Assembly (NCBI RefSeq): GCF_003641145.1
Contig: NZ_CP032744.1
Span: forward strand, 2,418,001 to 2,482,000
Reading direction: 5' to 3'
DNA from: Lactiplantibacillus paraplantarum
Lineage (GTDB): Bacteria; Bacillota; Bacilli; Lactobacillales; Lactobacillaceae
Length of the DNA: 64,000 nucleotides
How positions within the stretch are numbered: position 1 is the stretch's first letter; every line of letters begins with the position of its first letter. Positions 28,816 through 41,982 of the stretch are shown here, piece by piece. The notes under the pieces were generated by a model, which was not told the DNA's origin, made no database searches, and saw only the letters and a list, made by a program, of their open reading frames with translations. The position numbers and the translations under genes are program-made.

Positions 28816-29609
28816 ACTCCTTCAAGTGGTGACAGCATCTGTAATGCTTGTTTAACTTGACTCACTGCGAGTTGATTCTGATCACCAACGCGCCCAACAT
28901 GCCCAAAAGCAACCGCCGAACCAGTCAGCTGTCCACAAATACTATTGTAACGACCAAATTTTCCGGTTGCCGTTGCAATAATTGGCACGCTGAGTTGTTG
29001 ATGCGCCTGTTCAGTGACAGCCATCAACGCCAGGACGACTTGTGCATCTTGCCCTGCCACAGTCACGCGTACCACATCCGCACCGGTTGCAGCTAATTCT
29101 TGATAAGTTGTGAGTAGCTCAGCTGGCGTTGCTGTCGTGACCGTCTGACTCGCAATTAGTCGGATCCGATTGACACGCATCTGCTGGGTCAACGTCATAA
29201 AATCAGGTTGATTAACCATGGCTAAATCAATATCAACGGCAGCGACGCTCCGATTATTAACCAATGTTTGATAAGTTTGATAATATTCAGCTATATCAGC
29301 CGGTCCACTCGCCATTGCAAACATGGCAACCAAAGGAATAGTCCCTAAGACCTGTTGTAATTGAGCCGCCGTATTAACCAATTCGGCGCGGTTATCTAAT
29401 TCCTGATACGAGTTTAACCGCCACACAACAAGTTGAGCCGCCGAAGTTAAAATCTGACCTGCTTTTCGTAGCAGCTCCTCTCGCGTTGCACCAGTTAAGA
29501 CGATTCCAATCTTGGGCATCCCCGTCGTTAACGTTAACTCACCAACTGTAACTTCTTTCAAGACCATTCCTGCTTTCATCTTCATTCGGACTACCGAGTC
29601 CTGCACCAT
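28812..29609 (-). CDS. Type I 3-dehydroquinate dehydratase homologue lacking catalytic residues
   Basis: A 265-residue protein that aligns along its length with AroD: QLVVWRLNSYQEL against the family ELRID-type strand, LIASQTVTTATPAEL against SxHxFxxTP, GADVVRVTVAGQD against the Schiff-base strand, and GKFGRYNSICGQLTGSAVAFG against GxxSRxxxxxxGSxxTFG. The residues needed for catalysis are changed: Glu to Val62, the TxRxxxEGG arginine to Ala98, the general-base His to Thr156, the Schiff-base Lys to Arg181 and the binding Arg to Ile224. It should therefore not dehydrate 3-dehydroquinate. The start is ATG 29609. It overlaps the next gene and is divergent from an APC permease. A binding or regulatory role is possible. 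Confidence 0.8.
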   Translation of the reverse strand: MVQDSVVRMKMKAGMVLKEVTVGELTLTTGMPKIGIVLTGATREELLRKAGQILTSAAQLVVWRLNSYQELDNRAELVNTAAQLQQVLGTIPLVAMFAMASGPADIAEYYQTYQTLVNNRSVAAVDIDLAMVNQPDFMTLTQQMRVNRIRLIASQTVTTATPAELLTTYQELAATGADVVRVTVAGQDAQVVLALMAVTEQAHQQLSVPIIATATGKFGRYNSICGQLTGSAVAFGHVGRVGDQNQLAVSQVKQALQMLSPLEGV

Positions 29610-29680
29610 AATAATTTATTATCTCCTCTTAACAATAGCAAATTTTCGCCGTTTTGACACTCAAAATTCATTTTTTGTTT

Positions 29681-29708
29681 TGAAATTTAAAGCGCTTTTA
29701 ATATTAGT
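29681..29708 (+). promoter_or_regulatory. Promoter with embedded cre site, APC permease
   Basis: TTGAAA (29681-29686), 16-base spacer, TATTAG (29703-29708). The spacer contains TTAAAGCGCTTTTAA (29688-29702), a near-consensus palindromic cre. CcpA bound here would block RNA polymerase. Confidence 0.6.
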
Positions 29709-29781
29709 TTGTTAATACTGGCATCGCTTCCAGTTTCGATTTACAATTAAGCATACTTTAAGCCCAAAAAGGAGTTACAAC

Positions 29782-31215
29782 ATGGAAAACGAAAAGCAGC
29801 TTCGCTGGTCCAACATTGCTTTAATTGCGTTCGTGGCGGTCTGGGGCCTTGGTAACGTCGTCAACAACTTTGCGTTACAGGGACTCTCAGTCGTCACTTC
29901 TTGGATTCTGATCATGATTATTTACTTTATTCCCTACACCTTGATCGTGGGTCAACTGGGTTCGACCTTTAAGGATGCTGAGGGGGGCGTCTCATCTTGG
30001 ATTCGTGCAACTAGTACTAAGCGCCTCGCCTATTACGCAGCCTGGACGTATTGGATCGTGCACATTCCGTACTTAGCACAAAAACCCCAAGGGATTCTCA
30101 TTGCATTTAGTTGGCTGTTCCGCGGTAATGGGAACTTTATCAACACGACCCCCGCGTTAATCGTGCAAGCTATTTGTTTAGTGCTATTCTTGTTCTTCCT
30201 CTGGATTGCTTCATTGGGACTAACGACACTGAAACGCATCGGGAGTGTCGCTGGTACGGGGATGTTCATCATGTCGATTTTATTCATCATCTTGGCCGTA
30301 TCAGCACCATTTATGACCAAGGCGACTGTTCAGACACCGAACATGTTTTCACTCAAGTCCTACTTACCCAAGTTTGACTTTACGTACTTTACGACCGTTT
30401 CAATGTTAGTCTTCGCAGTCGGGGGATCTGAAAAGATTTCGCCGTACGTTAACAAGACCAAAAATCCAGGTCGTGAATTTCCATTAGGAATGTTGGTGCT
30501 AGCTGGCATGGTCGCCATCTGTGCGTTACTAGGTTCATTTGCGATGGGCATCCTATTTAATTCCAAACACATTCCAGCCGATCTAATGGCTAACGGCGCC
30601 TACTATGCATTTCAGCGCTTAGGCGCCTTTTATCACGTTGGAAATTTATTCCTGATTCTTTACGCCATTGCCAATGTGCTTGCCCAAATTTCAGCACTAG
30701 CATTCTCAATCGATGCACCATTGAAAATTTTGCTTGGTGATGCTGATCCTGAATTTATCCCCAATAAATTGAGCAAGATGAACAAAAAAGATGTTCCCGT
30801 CAATGGTTACATTTTAACCGGGATACTAGTTAGTATCTTAATTATTATCCCAGCATTAGGAATCGGTAACATGAATGAATTATTCAACTGGTTATTAAAC
30901 TTGAACTCCGTTGTAATGCCAATGCGCTACCTATGGGTCTTTCTTGCTTACATGTTACTCAATAAGCATTTAAAAGAGTTTAAGAGCGATTATAAATTCC
31001 TTAAGAACCCTATTGCTGGCCGTTTGGTCGGTGCTTGGTGCTTCCTATTTACGGCATTTGCTTGTATCTTAGGAATGGTTCCTAAGACATCTTACGCTAG
31101 CAACCCTAGCAGTTGGCTCTTCCAGCTAACATTAAATATCCTTACACCAATTATTTTTGTTGCCCTAGGCATGATCCTACCAATGATTGCCCGTCGACAC
31201 CACGCAGACGCCTAA
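29782..31215 (+). CDS. APC family amino acid permease
   Basis: A 477-residue membrane protein with about 12 helices of the amino acid-polyamine-organocation superfamily. The first helix has WSNIALIAFVAVWGLGNVVNN, the region after it EGGVSSWIRATSTKRLAYYAAWTYWI, and the middle VFAVGGSEKISPYVNKTKNPGREFPLGM (a conserved TM6-TM7 segment). It looks closest to the YjeM/GadC-like branch of amino acid/antiport carriers. The start ATG 29782 follows AAAAAGGAG. It is divergent from the AroD-like gene and under a promoter with a cre site. The substrate is not predictable. Confidence 0.88.
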   Translation: MENEKQLRWSNIALIAFVAVWGLGNVVNNFALQGLSVVTSWILIMIIYFIPYTLIVGQLGSTFKDAEGGVSSWIRATSTKRLAYYAAWTYWIVHIPYLAQKPQGILIAFSWLFRGNGNFINTTPALIVQAICLVLFLFFLWIASLGLTTLKRIGSVAGTGMFIMSILFIILAVSAPFMTKATVQTPNMFSLKSYLPKFDFTYFTTVSMLVFAVGGSEKISPYVNKTKNPGREFPLGMLVLAGMVAICALLGSFAMGILFNSKHIPADLMANGAYYAFQRLGAFYHVGNLFLILYAIANVLAQISALAFSIDAPLKILLGDADPEFIPNKLSKMNKKDVPVNGYILTGILVSILIIIPALGIGNMNELFNWLLNLNSVVMPMRYLWVFLAYMLLNKHLKEFKSDYKFLKNPIAGRLVGAWCFLFTAFACILGMVPKTSYASNPSSWLFQLTLNILTPIIFVALGMILPMIARRHHADA

Positions 31216-31265
31216 TATTGGCAGTTTAAGCAGCCACGCCGTACCATTACTTATTTTATCTTCAT

Positions 31266-31309
31266 AAAGAGCCCATTGATGACGGCGTCGTTCATCAGTG
31301 GGCTTTTTA
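31266..31309 (+). terminator. Terminator of the APC permease gene
   Basis: AGCCCATTGATGA pairs with TCATCAGTGGGCT (one G-U), followed by TTTTTAT. Confidence 0.88.
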
Positions 31310-31915
31310 TCTGAGCTGCGGTTCTACAAACGATACGCGTTGTGCTCGATCATCGGTCATGAAACTTGATTAAAATTGGCCAATATCTAAGCGCAAGGAC
31401 AGCCAGCTTAGACCTGCCAGAAAAAGTTCAGATAGTGTAAACTTGCCTGATTTACGTCCTCACCAACTTACAAGTATGTCTGGCAACTTGTCGAGCTATT
31501 TTGAGCCACAGCCGACATCTCAAATATTGGCCTGCCACGCTGCAAGACACTACTGTCATCACGTGTTCGGGATCGACTGGGACTGCCGGGACTTGATCCG
31601 AACACTCTTGAGACTAGAGGGTCAGGTAGCCAACTAATTCTTAGTGGGCAGTGGCTTTCTCCTAACTTAGAATAAAGCTCATATTTGTAATTGCGTAATG
31701 GGGACCGGCGTGAAAGTCGATGTTGAAGTGCTCTATAATTGTCACCCGACCCTAAAAGTCAGACACACTGGCGAACAGAAATCCGGCTGACCGGTGCCTT
31801 TAATTATGATTAATATTGAACAAAAACTAGCACAACGCGGAAACGATATTACCCGTTACCATTAATTTCCGGCTCACAATTTAACACTTTTAAATCATTT
31901 AGCGGTATGATGCTT
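31310..31915. repeat. Gene-free region with interspersed repeat family A
   Basis: About 600 bases without a credible gene; short open stretches (for example 31443-31637) lack ribosome binding sites. Between about 31605 and 31715 the sequence matches the element at 51565-51655 in order and orientation: GCCAAC-TAATTCTTAG, a CTTAGAATAA block, then TTTGTAATTGCG. Near 31823-31850 it carries the same end (AATATTGAACAAAAACTAGC) as other copies. Confidence 0.5.
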
Positions 31916-31973
31916 ATTGAACATAGTCAATCTAAGTTTACCAACCATTCGTCCTTCAAGGAGGTCCTTATTT

Positions 31974-32429
31974 ATGGCTACCGTTGATACTTTCAACGTC
32001 TTTTTGAGTGATTACGCCAACGTTTCCCGTTACCTCAATACCCGCTTAAATAAATTATTAACCACCCAACACTTAACCGCTGATACTTTTCTAATCATGC
32101 ACGAAATTGGTCAAAGTTCGCAACCACTCTTATTAATGGATATTGCCCATCGGCACCGCGTTTCTCGTAGTGCGATTTCACGTCAGATCAGTGTCTTACT
32201 TAGCCATCAGTATATTTGTCAACAGGCTAATACCAACGATCGCCGCCAAAAAGGACTCTCCTTGACAGATGCCGGACGTCGACTAGATCAACAACTCATA
32301 ACGACCATCCAGCAGACCGTGCACCAATGGACTTTGCAATTAGGACAGCCACGCGTTGACACACTACTTAGTATTCTCAATGATTTTAATGATCAAATTA
32401 TCAATCATGAAGTGCCCACGAGTAATTAA
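31974..32429 (+). CDS. MarR family transcriptional regulator
   Basis: About 151 residues with the MarR winged helix: the recognition region is MDIAHRHRVSRSAISRQISVLLSHQ and the wing TNDRRQKGLSLTDAGRRLD. The start ATG 31974 is six bases after a perfect AAGGAGGTCC; a longer frame from 31917 has no such site. No obvious target gene is adjacent on the same transcript. The aldo/keto reductase genes beyond the terminator are convergent. Its effector is unknown. Confidence 0.87.
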   Translation: MATVDTFNVFLSDYANVSRYLNTRLNKLLTTQHLTADTFLIMHEIGQSSQPLLLMDIAHRHRVSRSAISRQISVLLSHQYICQQANTNDRRQKGLSLTDAGRRLDQQLITTIQQTVHQWTLQLGQPRVDTLLSILNDFNDQIINHEVPTSN

Positions 32430-32553
32430 AGTCTAGTTGCCAGTTACAACACTAACAACCGTTTTCCACTCAAGATACCGTTGACTAGTGGAAGCACGCT
32501 TCCATTAGTTGCTTAAGCCAGCTAGCAATCGTAGTCAGCAAATTAATTTAACC

Positions 32554-32613
32554 AAAAAAGGCGACGCCGTGTGAGTCTAGAGATGCTAGAACCACAGGCG
32601 TCGTCATATTTTT
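32554..32613. terminator. Bidirectional terminator, marR / aldo-keto reductases
   Basis: GACGCC and flanking bases pair with GGCGTCGTC with further pairing of TCTAG/CTAGA near the loop. The plus strand runs into ATATTTTT and the minus strand into TTTTTT. Confidence 0.75.
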
Positions 32614-32681
32614 AACATAATCTCAATATTATGAATTAATTCCCGTCAGCCAGCATAACAAGCGCTCACTGATTTGAAATC

Positions 32682-33552
32682 TTAATCATCAGCATGAACA
32701 TCAAAGGCGCCCAACAAGCGCTCCTGAACACCAGGCATATCAGGGTCGTGTTGTCCTTTTCCAGTATCCAAAGTTCGTAACTGTGCCATTTCGGCCGTAG
32801 TTAACTCAAAATCAAAAATTTCTTGATTACTCTTGATCCGAGCGCTGTGAATTGATTTAGGAAAAACGATCACACCCTCTTGATGCTCAAATCTGAGGAT
32901 GATTTGACCAGCATCTTTATGATACTTTGCTGCTAATTGTTGAATGATTGGTTCATTGAACAGGGATTGATTGCCTTGGCCTAAGGGCGCCCATGCCTCC
33001 AATTTAACATCTTGAGCTGCTAACAATTGACGTAATGGCCGTTGTTGGAAGTACGGATTAAATTCAACTTGATTGACCGCCGGAATCGTTTCAAATTGCG
33101 GCACGAATTTTTGCCAAAGTGTTGGCGTCATGTTAGAGACACCAATTGACCTTAGTTTACCGGCCTTTTGAGCTGCTTCCATCGCCCGCCACGCACCAGG
33201 ATCATCACCATAAGGTTGGTGAATCAAATACAAGTCAATAGGTCAATCCCAGTTTGGTTAGTGAGCGCTCAATTGCTCGACTAGCAGCTTCATAACCATA
33301 GTCTTGCAACCAAAGCTTGCTCGTCACCCAGATTTGTTCACGAGGAATGCCACTATCTTTAATTGCTCGCCCAACTTCATCCTCATTGAAATAAGCAACT
33401 GCCGTATCAATATGCCGATAGCCTAATGCCAATGCTTCTTTAACTGCCCGATAAGTTGACCCATCATCTGGAATTTGGAAAGTTCCAAATCCGATTGCTG
33501 GAATCGTGTGACCATCATTTAATTGAATTGTTGGAATTACTTCTGTTGACAT
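32682..33552 (-). pseudogene. Aldo/keto reductase broken by a 2-base deletion
   Basis: The 5' part (33552 to about 33235) encodes an intact AKR start with DTAVAYFNEDEVG (catalytic Asp/Tyr) and VTSKLW (Lys), then stops after LGLTY. The 3' part continues in another frame as LYLIHQPYGD (catalytic His) through to the C-terminal FDFELTTAEMAQL. Compared with the intact paralogue next door (LGLDYMDLYLLHQPYGD), two bases are missing after the TAT codon at about 33238. One continuous protein of about 290 residues is otherwise preserved, so the event is recent, or a sequencing error. The start ATG 33552 follows GGAGTGG. Confidence 0.8.
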
Positions 33553-33569
33553 TAATACCACTCCTTAGT

Positions 33570-34433
33570 TTATTCATGTAATTGTCGTAAACTGGCACCG
33601 AAAATCTGCTCAATTGTCACGGGATCGCGGTGATCAAAAAATTGACTGACACCCAGATCAAGTTCTGCCATTGCCGTCATCTCTAAAGCCGTTAATTCAA
33701 AATCAAAAACTGCAATGTTCTCAGCCATGCGTTCAGGATGGACCGATTTAGGAATAACTGTAATCCCACGCTGCAAGAGCCAGCGTAAAATCACTTGTCC
33801 AGTTGTTTTACCATGGGCTTGTGCGATGGACTGAATGGTTGGGTGACTAAAAATCGCATGCTTACCTTCCGCAAATGGAGCCCAGGCTTCGACTTGAACA
33901 TTTTCATGCTGATTAAAGGCGACCTCCTCAGATTGCTGATACCACGGATTAACTTCAATCTGATTAACGACCGGCTGTACTGCCATCGTTAATTCTAAGT
34001 TCTTTAGTTGATCGGCATAAAAGTTGGAAACACCAATGGCCCGAATCTTCCCTGCCTGATACGCTTCTTCCAACGCGCGCCAAGCCCCCATCACATCACC
34101 ATAAGGTTGGTGTAAAAGATATAGATCCATGTAATCTAAACCTAACCGCCGCAATGAATCGTCAATACCTTGTTGAGCCCGCTCATAGGTGAACTCTGAC
34201 ACCCATAATTTTGATGTAATAAACAGTTCATCCCGATTGAGGCCACTTTTTTGAATGGCACGCCCCACCGCAGCTTCATTTTGATAAGCGGTTGCCGTAT
34301 CAATTAATCGATACCCCGCTCTCAAGGCAGCCGTGACCGCCGCTTCACATTCATCGAGGTTGGGAACTTGGAACACCCCAAACCCTAATTGGGGCATCGT
34401 TATACCGTTGTTTAATGTTGTTGTTGGAATCAT
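33570..34433 (-). CDS. Aldo/keto reductase
   Basis: A 287-residue TIM-barrel reductase of the AKR5-like group (2,5-diketo-D-gluconate reductase type). The tetrad is visible: Asp and Tyr in DTATAYQNEAAVG, Lys in ITSKLW and His in LLHQPYGD; the NADPH-binding IPKSVHPERMAEN follows. It reduces aldehydes or ketones in the cytoplasm with NADPH. It lies 17 bases before the start of a broken paralogue and is divergent from a LysR regulator, with paired palindromes between them, so it is probably a target of that regulator. Confidence 0.92.
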   Translation of the reverse strand: MIPTTTLNNGITMPQLGFGVFQVPNLDECEAAVTAALRAGYRLIDTATAYQNEAAVGRAIQKSGLNRDELFITSKLWVSEFTYERAQQGIDDSLRRLGLDYMDLYLLHQPYGDVMGAWRALEEAYQAGKIRAIGVSNFYADQLKNLELTMAVQPVVNQIEVNPWYQQSEEVAFNQHENVQVEAWAPFAEGKHAIFSHPTIQSIAQAHGKTTGQVILRWLLQRGITVIPKSVHPERMAENIAVFDFELTALEMTAMAELDLGVSQFFDHRDPVTIEQIFGASLRQLHE

Positions 34434-34511
34434 CTTATATCAGCCTCTCTGTATTTGATTGCAATAACAATCTTACACGCAAACCCAATACTTGAAAATT
34501 ACCACTTATTC

Positions 34512-34542
34512 ATACTAGTATACATATATTGTATACTAGTAT
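34512..34542. promoter_or_regulatory. Two 10-bp palindromes two helical turns apart, between AKR and lysR
   Basis: ATACTAGTAT occurs at 34512-34521 and 34533-34542; their centres are 21 bases apart, two turns of the helix. The outer sequence ATACTAGTATAC and GTATACTAGTAT also form a larger 12-bp inverted repeat. Its position right before the lysR ribosome binding site suggests operator sites for the LysR protein. Confidence 0.7.
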
Positions 34543-34554
34543 TGGAGGTTTATG

Positions 34555-35454
34555 ATGATTGAGAATTACTTACTAGAAGAATTAATCACGTTTGCTCACG
34601 AACACACGCTAGCCAAAACGGCGGTCGCCTTGAACGTTACCCAACCAACGATTACTCGGGGAATGCAGAAATTAGAGACCATGCTTAACGTTCACCTATT
34701 TGATCGGCAACCGAATCGAATCACGTTGACGCCGACTGGTCAGTTAGCTGCTCAGGAGGCCGAACTATTATTAGCCCAACAGCGGGCCTTCGTGACCAAA
34801 ATACAGAATTATGCCCAAAGTTTAGTCACACTGAATGCCGAAACGACCCTTCCAGGTCCACTCGCATTATTGTCATACTTGAAGAAGGCCTTGCCTGACA
34901 CACTACAGGTGAACCCAGCATTAATTACAATTGATCAGATTACTGACCATCTCATTAATCGACAGGCAAATTTTATTTTCTCTAATCAAGAAATTTTAAC
35001 AACTGACATTGAATCTCGCTTTATCGGTTCTGAAAATCTAGTAGTTCACCTGCAAAAATTCATGTATCGTGCTAATCAACTTAGTATTACATTTGAAGAA
35101 CTCCAGGGGATGAGCTTCGTTGTTCTAAGCGCAATTGGTATTTGGAAAGATATTATTCAACAGGCCATTCCTGATGCCAAGTTTTTATATCAACCTCAAC
35201 GCACAGCTTTTACAGAAATTACTAAGTACTCTGATTTTCCGTACTTCAGTACGAACTTTACAGCATTAGAACGAGAACAACGAATCGACACCAATGATAA
35301 TGATAACCGCGTCGCCATTCCAATCAGTAATGATCGAGCGCATATGCCAATCTATGTCAATTATCTTGTTAGCAACCGTCAATCGCTGATGCCACTATTC
35401 AAACAGTTTGAAGCCGCGTGGCCCACTACCATGAAAAAATCATCTACGCTTTAG
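34555..35454 (+). CDS. LysR family transcriptional regulator
   Basis: About 299 residues. The N-terminal helix-turn-helix (residues 15-45, HTLAKTAVALNVTQPTITRGMQKLE) is typical, followed by LFDRQPNRITLTPTGQLA and a substrate-binding domain. Two ATGs are adjacent at 34552 and 34555; the second has better spacing from GGAGG. It is divergent from the aldo/keto reductases and flanked by palindromic sites, so it likely controls them and itself. A strong terminator follows. The inducer is unknown. Confidence 0.9.
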   Translation: MIENYLLEELITFAHEHTLAKTAVALNVTQPTITRGMQKLETMLNVHLFDRQPNRITLTPTGQLAAQEAELLLAQQRAFVTKIQNYAQSLVTLNAETTLPGPLALLSYLKKALPDTLQVNPALITIDQITDHLINRQANFIFSNQEILTTDIESRFIGSENLVVHLQKFMYRANQLSITFEELQGMSFVVLSAIGIWKDIIQQAIPDAKFLYQPQRTAFTEITKYSDFPYFSTNFTALEREQRIDTNDNDNRVAIPISNDRAHMPIYVNYLVSNRQSLMPLFKQFEAAWPTTMKKSSTL

Positions 35455-35552
35455 GCTTGTCTATTCATAATTGCTATTTTCAATCGAGTCAGTCAAGCTA
35501 GTCACATCAGTCTCCACACCAAAAGATCATTTTCTAACTTGAAATCACAATT

Positions 35553-35608
35553 AAAAAAGATTCCACGCGCCACATTAGATTGTCTAAGCGCGTATGGAAT
35601 CTTTTTTG
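35553..35608 (+). terminator. Terminator of lysR
   Basis: AAAAAAGATTCCA/TGGAATCTTTTTT with an inner GCGC/GCGC pairing. The T-run follows on plus and also on minus, so it may also end read-through from the tRNA side. Confidence 0.88.
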
Positions 35609-35715
35609 CCAAGCTTGTCATGCTTATTAATGTTTCACTTATGTTCATTACTACGGTGCACCGGCCTTTAACACCGATGCTGCTTCGTCACCAATTACTC
35701 TCAATCATATTCTGA

Positions 35716-35788
35716 AGCCGTTTAGCAGATTTGAACTGCCGACCTCTTCCTTACCATGGAAGTGCTCTACCTGCTGAGCTAAAACGGC
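35716..35788 (-). tRNA. tRNA-Thr (GGT)
   Basis: A full cloverleaf is visible on the minus strand. The acceptor stem is GCCGTTT/AAACGGC and the D-arm region AGCTCAGCAGGTAGAGC. The anticodon stem CTTCC/GGAAG has the loop ATGGTAA giving anticodon GGT, and the T-arm is GTCGGCAGTTCAAATCTGC-like. CCA is not encoded. It lies about 100 bases downstream of 5S rRNA and belongs to the rRNA transcript. Confidence 0.93.
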
Positions 35789-35889
35789 ATTAAGCGACCT
35801 TACCAAGTATACCAAAAGCATGTTCAAATTCAAACCGTACTTGTTAACATTCAACAAAAAAAGGAATCGAATTAACGATTCCTTAGGTT

Positions 35890-36006
35890 GCATGGCAACG
35901 TCCTACCCTCGCAGGGAGCGATCCCCCAACTACTCTCGGCGCTAAGAAGCTTAACTTCTGTGTTCGACATGGGAACAGGTGTATCCTTCTCGCCATCGTC
36001 ACCACA
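35890..36006 (-). rRNA. 5S ribosomal RNA
   Basis: The minus strand reads TGTGGTGACGATGGCGAGAA at the 5' end and contains the conserved CCCATGTCGAACACAGAAG region, ending with GGACGTTGCCATG, about 117 bases. It lies between 23S and tRNA-Thr. Ends are estimated. Confidence 0.93.
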
Positions 36007-36076
36007 CTATTGAGAAACTTGTGCTCTCAAAACTAGCTAATATCAAATAATTTCATATGAACCGGAACACCAATTA

Positions 36077-40772
<4,696 letters not shown>

Positions 40773-40951
40773 GATGAGTTCTAAAAAGCTCATTTAAAGT
40801 TGTACTAAAATTTATTTGCTAGCGAATTGACTTCGCAAATGTTTTTGCTCTTGATTCAAAATCAAGAGACCCTACACATTTGATTCGTCGAAACTTTGTT
40901 CAGTTTTCAAAGATCTAATTCCGTGTGTTAATCGCTTAACACAACTTAATC

Positions 40952-41161
40952 ATCATAACATCTTAATCAATATCTTGTCAACAACTTTTTTTAAGAAGTA
41001 ACTTGATTAATTTGTCGTGGTTGCCTTTGCGACAACAGAAACTATCTTACCAATTACTGAAGAAGTTGTCAACAACTAATTTCAATAATTATTTGGCGGT
41101 GAGAAGCATCTGCCGTAGCAGCAACGTTTACTAATATACCAGCCACGATTGAAAGTGTCAA
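40952..41161 (-). promoter_or_regulatory. Three tandem rRNA promoters
   Basis: On the minus strand, three sigma-A promoters precede 16S. The distal one has TTGACA (41156-41161), 17 bases, TATATT (41133-41138). The middle one has TTGACA (41067-41072), 17 bases, TAAGAT (41044-41049). The proximal one has TTGACA (40976-40981), 18 bases, TATGAT (40952-40957). All share a perfect -35. Confidence 0.85.
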
Positions 41162-41258
41162 CAAAAAATCGATTGTTTTTTCAAAATCAAGAAAACTTCA
41201 CCCTCAAATTAACGTTAATTACAAAATCACTTCATTATATGTCACTAACCTGAGCATT

Positions 41259-41306
41259 AAAAAAAGTATGTGGGCGTCTACCCTAGCTCGGGCCCACCCA
41301 CATACT
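41259..41306 (-). terminator. Terminator of the ECF S-component gene
   Basis: AGTATGTGGG pairs with CCCACATACT, followed on the minus strand by TTTTTTT. It isolates the gene from the rRNA promoters. Confidence 0.85.
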
Positions 41307-41323
41307 AAATCAATCATAATCGA

Positions 41324-41830
41324 CTACAAACTTGTTTGCTTTTTAATTAACGGTCGTACTCCAGCCACAATTGGAAAAGCCAAAACACCACCAACAACCG
41401 CCTGAACCAAATTAGTTGGTACTCCGACTAACCCAGTCGCCATCGTATACATTAATGAATCCGAAATGAAATAACCAGCAACCATGATAACAACTGCGGT
41501 TCCAATTGCCGCAACCTGACGCCCTTGCGTCTTACCGGCGCCTAAATATCCCGCTAGCCAGCCTTCCAGGCCATGAACAAGCAATGAGAAAAACATGTAC
41601 TGCGGATAACCAAGCAGTAAATCTAACAACAACCCACTTGCGCCACCAACAATGGCGCCACCACGCCAACCAAAAATCAGTGCTGCAATAAAAATACCCG
41701 CATCGCACAAATTGATGTAACCATGGGTCATTGGAATTGGAATATGAAAGAAAATTGAAATAACAACATTCAGTGCAATCAGCATGCCCAACATTGCAAT
41801 CGTTCGTGTATTAAACTTAACCCCCACCAA
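41324..41830 (-). CDS. ECF transporter S component (vitamin/precursor binding)
   Basis: About 169 residues with five or six membrane helices. The segment YINLCDAGIFIAALIFGWRGGAIVGGASGLLLDLLLGYPQYMFFSLLVHGLEGWLAG, read in parts, matches S components of the DUF1393/ECF-ribofla_trS type, some of which import pyridoxine, thiamine-precursor or related compounds. It would share the EcfAAT energising module encoded elsewhere. A TTG at 41830 is nine bases after AGGAGG and is chosen; the upstream ATG at 41839 directly abuts that site. It is monocistronic between tyrS and the rRNA operon. The substrate is not assigned. Confidence 0.82.
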   Translation of the reverse strand: MVGVKFNTRTIAMLGMLIALNVVISIFFHIPIPMTHGYINLCDAGIFIAALIFGWRGGAIVGGASGLLLDLLLGYPQYMFFSLLVHGLEGWLAGYLGAGKTQGRQVAAIGTAVVIMVAGYFISDSLMYTMATGLVGVPTNLVQAVVGGVLAFPIVAGVRPLIKKQTSL

Positions 41831-41937
41831 ATTACCCATCCTCCTAAACTTTAAATATCTGTCTTCATTTACATCGCCGATACAATACAATTAAGACTTA
41901 AATAGAGTTTACACCAGTTACAACTTACGATAATAAC

Positions 41938-41968
41938 AAAAAGACCGGGCCACAACGGGTCCAGTCTA
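41938..41968 (-). terminator. Terminator of tyrS
   Basis: AGACTGG-ACC pairs with GG-CCCGGTCT with a small internal mismatch, followed on the minus strand by TTTTTGTT. Confidence 0.75.
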
Positions 41969-41982
41969 TCTGATAAATTAAT

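Noticed and set aside
31443..31637. A 64-codon open frame in the gap before the MarR gene
   Set aside because: No ribosome binding site, unlikely composition, and it lies next to and partly in a degenerate repeat.
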